Shown: in pieces, positions 56,891 through 64,000 of the stretch | Position numbering within the stretch: the stretch's first letter is position 1 | Layout: each line of letters begins with the position of its first letter | From: Serratia sarumanii | GTDB lineage: Bacteria > Pseudomonadota > Gammaproteobacteria > Enterobacterales > Enterobacteriaceae | NCBI RefSeq assembly: GCF_029962605.1 | Contig: NZ_CP124750.1 | Coordinates: forward strand, 1,054,001 to 1,118,000 | Reading direction: 5' to 3' | Length of the DNA stretch: 64,000 nt | Program-made: the position numbers and the translations under genes | The notes under the pieces: generated by a model | Told to the model about the DNA's origin: nothing | Databases searched by the model: none | Seen by the model: only the letters and a program-made list of their open reading frames with translations

Positions 56891-58582
56891 TCAGATAGGG
56901 CAGCCGCCCATTTTTTCTTCTTCGCTCAGGGTGTCCAGCTGCAGGATGTTCAGCATGCTGTTGGCGATCTCCCGTTCGCCCATCACCACCTGGTTGGCGC
57001 CGCGATCGGTGATGTAGGCCACCTCGTCGTCGTAGTGGGCGCGGGCGATGATCTCGATATTCGGCCGCTTGGCGCGCGCCGAGGCGACGATCTCGCCGGC
57101 CTCATAGCCATTGGGGATGGTCAGCAGCAGCCAGCGCGCGCAGTCGAGCCGCGCCAGATCCATCACTTCCGGATTGGCGGCGTTGCCCAGCACCGTCTTG
57201 ATGCCCTGTTCGCGCAGCGCTTCCACCCGCGGGCGGGAGTTCTCGATCACCACCAGCGGGATGCCCGCTTCGGCCAGTTTGCCGCCCAGCAGGCTGCCGA
57301 CGCGGCCATAGCCGACCACCAGCGCGTGATTGCACATATCCACCGGGATTTGCTTCTCTTCTTCCACCGCCTCTTCGAGGATTTGGTCTTCGATGGTTTC
57401 GGTCTTGGCCAGATAGCGTTCCAGCAGGGTGAACAACAGCGGATTGAGCATGATGGACAGAATGGCGCCGGCCAGCACCAGATTGCGGCCGTGTTCCGAC
57501 ATCATGCCGAGCGCAATGCCGAGGCCCGCCAGAATAAAGGCGAACTCGCCGATTTGCGCCAGGCTGGCGGAAATGGTCAGCGCGGTGCGCTTGGAGTGAC
57601 CGAACATTTTCACCAGCAGGAACGCGGCGGCGGATTTGCCGAACACGATGATCGCCAGCGTCGCCAGCACCGCCAGCGGTTCGTTAATCACGATCATCGG
57701 ATCGAACAGCATGCCGACCGAGACGAAGAACAGCACTGCGAATGCGTCGCGCAGCGGCAGGGTGTCATGCGCCGCGCGGTGGCTCAGTTCGGACTCGTTC
57801 AGCACCATGCCGGCGAAGAAAGCGCCCAGCGCGAAGGAGACGTCGAACAGCTTCACCGCGCCGTAGGCGATGCCGAGCGCCAGCGCCAATACCGCCAGGG
57901 TGAACAGCTCGCGCGAGCCGGTGCTGGCGGTTTTGGACAGGATCCACGGCACCAGGCGGCGGCCGACCACGATCATCAGCGCGATAAAGGCGATGACCTT
58001 ACCGATGGTCAGTGCCAGCTCCATCAGCAGCTGGCTGCTGCTGGCGTTGTCGTTGCCCAGCATGTTGCCGAAGGCCGGCAGCAATACCAGCGTCAGCACC
58101 ATCGCCAAATCTTCGACGATCAGCCAGCCGATGGCGATTTGCCCGCGCTGGCTGTCGATCAGCTGCCGCTCCTCCAGCGCGCGCAGCAGCACCACGGTGC
58201 TGGCGGTGGAGAGGCAGAGGCCGAACACCAGGCCGGAGATCAGATCCCAGCCGAGCAGCTTGGACAGCCCCATGCCGAGCAGGGTGGCGACGGCTATTTG
58301 CGCTACGGCGCCGGGAATGGCGATAGATTTTACTGCGAGGAGGTCTTTCAAAGAGAAGTGCAGGCCAACACCGAACATCAACAGGATAACGCCGATTTCC
58401 GCCAGTTCCGGCGCCAATGAGGTATCGGCGACGAAACCGGGGGTGAACGGGCCGGCGAGCACACCTGCGGCCAGATACCCCACCAGAGGGGAGATGCGCA
58501 GGCGGTTCGCCAGCATGCCGAGGAGGAAGGCGAGTACTAACCCTCCGACGATGGTGGTAATGAGCGGTGTTGAATTATGCAT
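56891..58582 (-). CDS. ybaL: YbaL, CPA2-family cation/proton antiporter
   Basis: A 563-residue KefB/KefC-like protein: 12-13 membrane helices in residues 1-395, then a TrkA-N (RCK) nucleotide-binding domain (about 415-535, NHALVVGYGRVGSLLGG with the Rossmann GxGxxG). Probably a K+/H+ or Na+/H+ antiporter regulated through the RCK domain. Synteny with gsk and fsr matches E. coli. Confidence 0.95.
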   Translation of the reverse strand: MHNSTPLITTIVGGLVLAFLLGMLANRLRISPLVGYLAAGVLAGPFTPGFVADTSLAPELAEIGVILLMFGVGLHFSLKDLLAVKSIAIPGAVAQIAVATLLGMGLSKLLGWDLISGLVFGLCLSTASTVVLLRALEERQLIDSQRGQIAIGWLIVEDLAMVLTLVLLPAFGNMLGNDNASSSQLLMELALTIGKVIAFIALMIVVGRRLVPWILSKTASTGSRELFTLAVLALALGIAYGAVKLFDVSFALGAFFAGMVLNESELSHRAAHDTLPLRDAFAVLFFVSVGMLFDPMIVINEPLAVLATLAIIVFGKSAAAFLLVKMFGHSKRTALTISASLAQIGEFAFILAGLGIALGMMSEHGRNLVLAGAILSIMLNPLLFTLLERYLAKTETIEDQILEEAVEEEKQIPVDMCNHALVVGYGRVGSLLGGKLAEAGIPLVVIENSRPRVEALREQGIKTVLGNAANPEVMDLARLDCARWLLLTIPNGYEAGEIVASARAKRPNIEIIARAHYDDEVAYITDRGANQVVMGEREIANSMLNILQLDTLSEEEKMGGCPI

Positions 58583-58827
58583 CCATACTCCTTCTGGCTA
58601 TGCATCGCGGCACGGGAGAAACGCAACAAAGTTACGAAAAGATACATTTAGTTTATTGCATTTGTGCGCGGCTTGCTTGCCTAATTTGGCCTTTTTTGTA
58701 AAAAGACAGAGGATTTCACTTAAGGCGCGGCAATGAGGGGGTTTTGTGCCAGATAGGGAAAATAACATTGATTTATCCGTAAGATAACCCGGAAGAATAA
58801 GTAATTTCGTCCGGGCTAATCGCGGGG

Positions 58828-60048
58828 TTATTGCGGTTTATGCTCCATATTGGGCAGCAGTGCGGTGATAATTCCGATCAGCGGCAGGAAAGCACAGATT
58901 TGGTAGACCAGTTCGATACTGGTCAAATCCGCGACATAACCAAGAACTGCCGCGCCTAATCCGCCCATACCGAAAGCAAAACCGAAGAATAAGCCGGAAA
59001 CCATGCCCACCTTGCCGGGAATCAGCTCCTGGGCGTAGACCAAAATGGCGGAGAACGCCGAGGCGAGAATAACCCCGATAATCACCGTTAAAATGCCGGT
59101 CCAATAGAGCGATGCATAAGGTAAAACAAGGGTAAACGGCGCAGCGCCGAGAATAGAACCCCAAATAACGTATTTTCGCCCTATCTTGTCGCCGAGAGGC
59201 CCACCGATAATGGTGCCTGCCGCCACCGCGAACAGGAAGGCGAACAGGTGAATTTGCGCATTCTGCACCGAAACGCCGAATTTATGTATCAGATAAAAGG
59301 TGTAATAGCTGCTGATGCTGGCCAGATAGAAGTATTTAGAGAAAATCAGCACCAGCAGGATGCCCAGCGAGTAGACTACGGTACGTTTTGGCAGCGGTTT
59401 CAGCGTTGATGGGCTTTTCGGCTGCCCTTTAGTTGCCCGGTGCTGATGTTGATACCACTTGCTGACCTGCAGCAACACCACGATCGCCAGCAGCGCCGCC
59501 AGCGTGAACCAGGCGACGTTACCCTTGCCGTAAGGCGCGATGATCAGCGCAGCCAGCAGCGGGCCTAGCGAGCTGCCGAAGTTGCCGCCGACCTGGAACA
59601 GCGACTGCGCCAGGCCGTGCCGCCCGCCGGAGGCCATGCGCGCCACGCGCGAGGATTCCGGGTGGAACACCGATGAGCCGGTGCCCACCAGCGCCGCCGC
59701 CAGCAGCACCAGCGGGAAGGTGCTCGCCACCGACAGCAGCAGCAGGCCGGACAAGGTAAAGCCCATGCCGATCGGCAGCGAATAAGGCTGCGGGTGTTTA
59801 TCGGTGTAATAACCAATCAGCGGCTGCAGCAGCGAGGCCGTCAGCTGATAGGTCAGGGTGATCATGCCGATCTGCACGAAGCTGAGGTGAAAATCGGCTT
59901 GCAGGATCGGGTAAATCGCCAGGATCAGCGATTGGATCATATCGTTGAGCAGGTGGGACACGCTGATGGCACCGAGGATCGAGAAGGCGGTGCCTTTCAC
60001 CGCACTGCCCTTGGCGGGCGGCATCGCGCTTTGGCTACTGTCGGTCAT
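58828..60048 (-). CDS. fsr: Fsr, fosmidomycin-resistance MFS efflux protein
   Basis: A 406-residue, 12-helix major facilitator, the same length as E. coli Fsr. The conserved GTGSSVFHPESSRVARMASGG region is intact. E. coli Fsr exports fosmidomycin and some other compounds. The start is the ATG of MTDSSQSAM; upstream in-frame ATGs (60108, 60090) would add an unconserved extension. Divergent from ushA. Confidence 0.95.
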   Translation of the reverse strand: MTDSSQSAMPPAKGSAVKGTAFSILGAISVSHLLNDMIQSLILAIYPILQADFHLSFVQIGMITLTYQLTASLLQPLIGYYTDKHPQPYSLPIGMGFTLSGLLLLSVASTFPLVLLAAALVGTGSSVFHPESSRVARMASGGRHGLAQSLFQVGGNFGSSLGPLLAALIIAPYGKGNVAWFTLAALLAIVVLLQVSKWYQHQHRATKGQPKSPSTLKPLPKRTVVYSLGILLVLIFSKYFYLASISSYYTFYLIHKFGVSVQNAQIHLFAFLFAVAAGTIIGGPLGDKIGRKYVIWGSILGAAPFTLVLPYASLYWTGILTVIIGVILASAFSAILVYAQELIPGKVGMVSGLFFGFAFGMGGLGAAVLGYVADLTSIELVYQICAFLPLIGIITALLPNMEHKPQ

Positions 60049-60226
60049 ATTATTATTAGCCTGATAAGTTGTTGAGCACAGAGAAGACATCTTAGGCAGG
60101 GTGCGCAATTTTTACCATATCTGAAATAATCAGACTCACATCGCAAAAATTTGAAATCAGCTGTCATTGATTCGCGCTACAATTTCGCCCTCATCATAAA
60201 AGCCATTTAATACACGGAGATCCGCC

Positions 60227-61879
60227 ATGCGTTTTTCGCTGAAAACCACCGCATGTGCGTTGGCCGTTTCCCTGACGTTGCTGTCGGGGGCCGCCAGTGC
60301 CTGGGAAAAGGATAAGACCTACGCCATCACCATTCTGCATACCAACGACCATCACGGTCACTTCTGGCAGAACGATCATGGCGAATACGGCCTGGGCGCG
60401 CAGAAAACGTTGGTGGACGGCATTCGTCAGGAAGTGGCGGCGCAGGGCGGCAGCCTGCTGTTGCTGTCCGGCGGCGATATCAACACCGGCGTGCCGGAAT
60501 CGGATTTGCAGGACGCCGAGCCGGACTTCCGCGGCATGAACCTGGTGGGTTACGACGCGATGGCGATCGGCAACCACGAATTCGACAACCCGCTGAGCGT
60601 GCTGCGGCAGCAGGAAAAATGGGCGACCTTCCCGCTGCTGTCCGCCAATATCTATCAGAAAAGCACCGGCCAGCGCCTGTTCAAGCCTTACGCCTTGTTC
60701 GACAAGCAGGGCATCAAGATTGCCGTGATCGGCCTGACGACCGACGACACTGCCAAGATAGGCAACCCGGAGTACTTCACCGACATGGAGTTCCGCGTGC
60801 CGGCGCAGGAGGCGAAGCAGGTGGTGGAGCAACTGCGTAAGGACGAGAAGCCGGACGTGATTATCGCCGCCACCCATATGGGGCACTACGACAATGGTGA
60901 ACACGGCTCGAACGCGCCGGGCGACGTGGAAATGGCGCGCAGCCTGCCGGCCGGGTATCTCGACATGATTGTCGGCGGCCACTCGCAGGATCCGGTGTGC
61001 ATGGCCGGCGACAACCGCAAACAGGCAGATTACGTGCCGGGCACGCCGTGCTCGCCGGATCGCCAGAACGGCACCTGGATCGTGCAGGCGCACGAGTGGG
61101 GCAAATACGTGGGCCGCGCCGACTTCGAATTCCGCAACGGCGAGCTGAAGCTGGTGCATTATCAGCTGATCCCGGTGAACCTGAAGAAGAAGGTGGAGAA
61201 GGCGGACGGCACCAGCGAGCGGGTGTACTACACCCAGCAGATCGCGGAAGACCCGACCATGATGAAACTGCTGACGCCGTTCCAGGAGAAGGGCAAGGCG
61301 CAGTTGGGCGTAAAGATCGGCAGCGTTAACGGCAAGCTGGAGGGCGATCGCAGCAAGGTGCGCTTCGTGCAGACCAACCTGGCGCGGGTGATGCTGGCGG
61401 CGCAGAGGGAGCGCGCCGATGCCGACTTCGCGGTGATGAGCGGCGGCGGGGTGCGCGATTCGATTGAAAGCGGCGATATCACCTATAAGAACGTGCTCAA
61501 GGTACAGCCGTTCGGCAACACCCTGGTGCATGTCGATATGAAAGGCAGCGAGGTTGAGCAGTACCTGGCGGTGGTGGCCAACATGAAGCCGGATTCCGGC
61601 GCCTACGCCCAGTTCGCCAACGTCAGCCTGGTGGCGGACGGCAAGGGCGTCAGCGAGGTGAAGATCAACGGCCAGCCGCTGCAGGCGGATAAAACCTACC
61701 GCATGGCGACGCTGAACTTCAACGCGCTGGGCGGCGACGGCTATCCGAAGCTGGACGGGCTGCCGAGCTACGTCAACACCGGCTTTATCGACGCCGAGGT
61801 GCTGAAGCAATACATCGAGAAACATTCACCGCTGGATGCGGCGGCCTACGAGCCGAAGGGCGAGATCGTCTATCGATAA
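60227..61879 (+). CDS. ushA: UshA, periplasmic UDP-sugar hydrolase / 5'-nucleotidase
   Basis: A 550-residue periplasmic enzyme (E. coli 550). The signal peptide ends GAASA at residue 25. Metallophosphatase motifs are ILHTNDHHGHF, GNHEFDNP, ATHMGHYDNGEHG and VGGHSQDPVC; the C-terminal nucleotide-binding domain contains GGGVRDSIESGDI. It degrades UDP-glucose and 5'-nucleotides so nucleosides can be taken up. Confidence 0.98.
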   Translation: MRFSLKTTACALAVSLTLLSGAASAWEKDKTYAITILHTNDHHGHFWQNDHGEYGLGAQKTLVDGIRQEVAAQGGSLLLLSGGDINTGVPESDLQDAEPDFRGMNLVGYDAMAIGNHEFDNPLSVLRQQEKWATFPLLSANIYQKSTGQRLFKPYALFDKQGIKIAVIGLTTDDTAKIGNPEYFTDMEFRVPAQEAKQVVEQLRKDEKPDVIIAATHMGHYDNGEHGSNAPGDVEMARSLPAGYLDMIVGGHSQDPVCMAGDNRKQADYVPGTPCSPDRQNGTWIVQAHEWGKYVGRADFEFRNGELKLVHYQLIPVNLKKKVEKADGTSERVYYTQQIAEDPTMMKLLTPFQEKGKAQLGVKIGSVNGKLEGDRSKVRFVQTNLARVMLAAQRERADADFAVMSGGGVRDSIESGDITYKNVLKVQPFGNTLVHVDMKGSEVEQYLAVVANMKPDSGAYAQFANVSLVADGKGVSEVKINGQPLQADKTYRMATLNFNALGGDGYPKLDGLPSYVNTGFIDAEVLKQYIEKHSPLDAAAYEPKGEIVYR

Positions 61880-61988
61880 GGGCGTAGCGGAACGGCGTTT
61901 CTCGCTTGTCGCGGGGGCGCCGTTCCCGCCGTCGCTTTTTTCCTCCCCATCAACGCTTTCCGTCGGCGTTGCCGTTTTAGACGGCCTC

Positions 61989-62756
61989 TTACTTTCTTCT
62001 CTCCATATACGCCCTCGGCGGGCAGCCCACCATATTCTTGAAAAAAGTGGCGAAGGCGCTGTCGCTGGAAAACGCCAGCCGACCGGCGACGTCGGATTGG
62101 CTCAGCCCTGCGGCCAGCATCTCTATTGCTTTGATCAGGCGCCATTGCTGACGCCACTGTTGATAACTGAGGCCGGTTTCACGGCGGAAAATCCGGCTGA
62201 TGGTTTTCTCGGAAGCGCCGCTGTAGCGCGATAGCTCGTGCAGCGGCGGAAGCATGTCCAGATTGGCCAGATGGCGCAGGCGCCGGTCGCTGGGCAGCGG
62301 CAGCAACGTCAGTTCGCGCGGCGCGGCGGCGATCTCGTCCAGGCAGACCGCCAGAATATTGGCGTGAGGCCCATGCTGCCAGTCGGTGTCGAATGCGGCG
62401 AACGCGATGCGTTCCAACACCTCGCGCAGCAGCGGCGAGGCTGTCAGTACGGCAAGCTGCGCAGGCAGACAGGCATAGCGATCGGCGTCGAGATAAAGCG
62501 AACGGTAACCGACTACGCCGTTGACCTGAACGCGGTGAGCCACTTGCGGCGGGATCCAGGCAACTCTGCCCGGCGGCAGCATACAGATGCTTTGGTTGAG
62601 CGTGATACGCATGCTGCCTTGCTGACAGAACAGCAACTGGCCCCTGTCATGCCAATGCGTGCCAGAGTCGTGCTGCGCCAGTTCGGCGGCGATCCCGAGC
62701 ACGCCGTTGTCGAGCGTATCCGGATTAAAACTGTCCTGCGCCTGAAGCCACGCCAT
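61989..62756 (-). CDS. AraC-family regulator with cupin sensor domain
   Basis: A 255-residue AraC/XylS-type regulator. N-terminal cupin (about 10-85, HDSGTHWHDRGQLLFCQQGSMR) and two C-terminal helix-turn-helix motifs (PLHELSRYSGASEKTISRIFRRETG; SQSDVAGRLAFSSDSAFATFFKNMVG). It is divergent from an MFS transporter, the arrangement of NimR-NimT in E. coli, so it probably controls that transporter. Ligand unknown. Confidence 0.9.
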   Translation of the reverse strand: MAWLQAQDSFNPDTLDNGVLGIAAELAQHDSGTHWHDRGQLLFCQQGSMRITLNQSICMLPPGRVAWIPPQVAHRVQVNGVVGYRSLYLDADRYACLPAQLAVLTASPLLREVLERIAFAAFDTDWQHGPHANILAVCLDEIAAAPRELTLLPLPSDRRLRHLANLDMLPPLHELSRYSGASEKTISRIFRRETGLSYQQWRQQWRLIKAIEMLAAGLSQSDVAGRLAFSSDSAFATFFKNMVGCPPRAYMERRK

Positions 62757-62855
62757 AGTATGTCCGATTTTGTAAATTTATTGTCTTTTATATTGTAATC
62801 GGCGCCGGGAGCAGATGCTACCTTGTGCAGCTTATTCTTGGCTACAGGATCTGTT

Positions 62856-64000
62856 ATGCAACGTAAGCTGACTCTGACATTGGCGACGTCGATGATGATG
62901 TTTCCCCAGGTGGTGGAGACCATCTACAGCCCGGCATTGACGCACATTGCGCACGGTTTCCGGGTAAGTGCGGAAATGGCGGCGCAAACGCTCTCTTGCT
63001 ACTTTTTCGCCTTTGCGCTGGGCGTGGTGGTTTGGGGGCGGATGTGCGACGTCATCGGACGCCGTCCCACCATTTTGGCCGGGCTGACGCTCTATCTGCT
63101 GGCTTCTATCGTCGCACTGTTCAGCGGCAGCTTCAGCGTGCTGCTGGCGGCGCGGGTGCTGGCTGCCTTTGGCGCGGCGGTCGGTTCGGTCGGGACGCAA
63201 ACGGCGATTCGCGATCGCTTCGACGGTTATGAGTTGGCGCGGGTGTTCTCGGTGATGGGGATCGCCATGGCGATCAGCCCGGCGGTTGGCGTATTGAGCG
63301 GCGCAGTGTTGACTCATTACTGGGGCTATCAGGGGGTGTTTAGCGGTTTGGCGCTGCTGGCGGCGCTGTTGCTGGGCTATGCCGGTTGGCAACTGCCGGA
63401 GACGCGTCCGCAACAGGTGGTGAAGCATTCATTTTTCGGCACGCTGGGGCGGATGATCAAGGACGGGGATATTTGGCTCAGTGCGCTGCTGGTGGCGTTG
63501 TTCAATATTTGCATGTTCAGCTATTACCAGCTGGCGCCATTCCACTTCTCGGCGTTGGAACTGCCGGCGCAGTGGTTCGGTTATACCGGTTTGGTGTTGG
63601 CGGCCGGGGTCGGTATCGGCGCGGCGATCAACAAGTTTTTGATCGGCAAACACTGGCTGTTCCCCGCGTTGCTGATGCTGGCCTGCGTTTTGTCACTGGC
63701 CGGCGGCCTGCTGGTACTGCTGCTGGAAGGGAGCTTGTGGTTCGTTCTGCCGATGATGCTGGTGGTGATGGCGTACGGCATCGCCATTCCCAATATTCTG
63801 GCGCGCGCGCTGCGGCATTATAAAGACTGCATGGGCACCGCCGGCGCGATCCTTGGCCTGATGTATTACCTGATGCTCGGCGGTGGCTTGGTGCTGGCCG
63901 GGCTGTCGCAGCACCTGGGCGCCGTACTGTCGCTCTGCAGCCTGTGCGTGCTGCTGTTGGCGTGGCGGGTGGTGCACAACGAGCGCCGTTTGGCGTTGCC
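62856..64000 (+). CDS. MFS transporter, Bcr/CmlA-like (3' truncated by window)
   Basis: An open frame from the ATG at 62856 (MQRKLTLTLATSMMMF) running out of the window after 381 codons without a stop. About 12 membrane helices. MFS motif A is GRMCDVIGRRPTI between helices 2 and 3, and a motif C-like AMAISPAVGVLSG lies in helix 5, typical of drug:H+ antiporters of the Bcr/CflA group. Divergent from the AraC regulator with 99 bases between. The substrate is unknown. Confidence 0.88.
   Translation, partial: MQRKLTLTLATSMMMFPQVVETIYSPALTHIAHGFRVSAEMAAQTLSCYFFAFALGVVVWGRMCDVIGRRPTILAGLTLYLLASIVALFSGSFSVLLAARVLAAFGAAVGSVGTQTAIRDRFDGYELARVFSVMGIAMAISPAVGVLSGAVLTHYWGYQGVFSGLALLAALLLGYAGWQLPETRPQQVVKHSFFGTLGRMIKDGDIWLSALLVALFNICMFSYYQLAPFHFSALELPAQWFGYTGLVLAAGVGIGAAINKFLIGKHWLFPALLMLACVLSLAGGLLVLLLEGSLWFVLPMMLVVMAYGIAIPNILARALRHYKDCMGTAGAILGLMYYLMLGGGLVLAGLSQHLGAVLSLCSLCVLLLAWRVVHNERRLAL

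Overview
The window is a high-GC (about 60%) enterobacterial chromosome segment, very probably Serratia and most like S. marcescens. This rests on protein similarity to Escherichia/Yersinia orthologues recalled from memory and on a gene order that follows the E. coli K-12 ppiD-to-ushA interval; no database search was run. The first and last genes (ppiD, and an MFS transporter) are cut by the window edges.

Layout. 1-16 kb is the core block ppiD, ybaV, fadM, queC, ybaE, cof, [ccdA], decR, mdlA-mdlB, glnK-amtB, tesB, ybaY, ybaZ/atl and ffs (4.5S RNA). The PLP enzyme ccdA, placed divergently from its probable regulator, is extra relative to E. coli K-12. 16.3-31.1 kb is an accessory island. It holds three AT-richer genes: a ToxR/CadC-like membrane regulator, a FidL-like partner, and a second tail-anchored winged-helix protein. 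They are followed by a complete but minimal type II secretion operon (gspC-M plus gspO), a convergent pilotin gene (gspS) and a GbpA-like chitin-active LPMO that is a likely secretion substrate. 31.1-33.1 kb holds a cytochrome b561, hha, tomB and a small hypothetical gene. 33.3-36.5 kb is a zinc-starvation module. It contains a metal ABC transporter preceded by a small overlapping membrane ORF, then the zinc-independent ribosomal proteins L31 type B and L36 type B. A Zur-box-like palindrome precedes each of the two operons.

36.6-41.8 kb is acrB-acrA with divergent acrR and a perfect AcrR operator. 41.8-50.5 kb holds a DsrE-family gene where E. coli has mscK, then rsmS, priC, ybaN, an ERIC element, apt, dnaX (with its programmed frameshift site), ybaB-recR, htpG (heat-shock promoter) and adk. 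50.6-54.3 kb is an inserted sugar-acid/glycerate locus (CdaR-type regulator, GntP-family permease, glycerate kinase). 54.4-62 kb returns to core genes: hemH, gsk, ybaL, fsr and ushA. The end holds a divergent AraC-family regulator and an MFS transporter.

Regulatory sites that can be read directly include a FadR operator (fadM), a sigma-54 promoter and NtrC site (glnK-amtB), a candidate DecR operator, two Zur boxes, the AcrR operator and a sigma-32 promoter (htpG). No tRNA, IS element, prophage or CRISPR array was seen. The most novel-looking part is the membrane-regulator trio next to the secretion island. The next is the small ORF translationally coupled to the zinc transporter.
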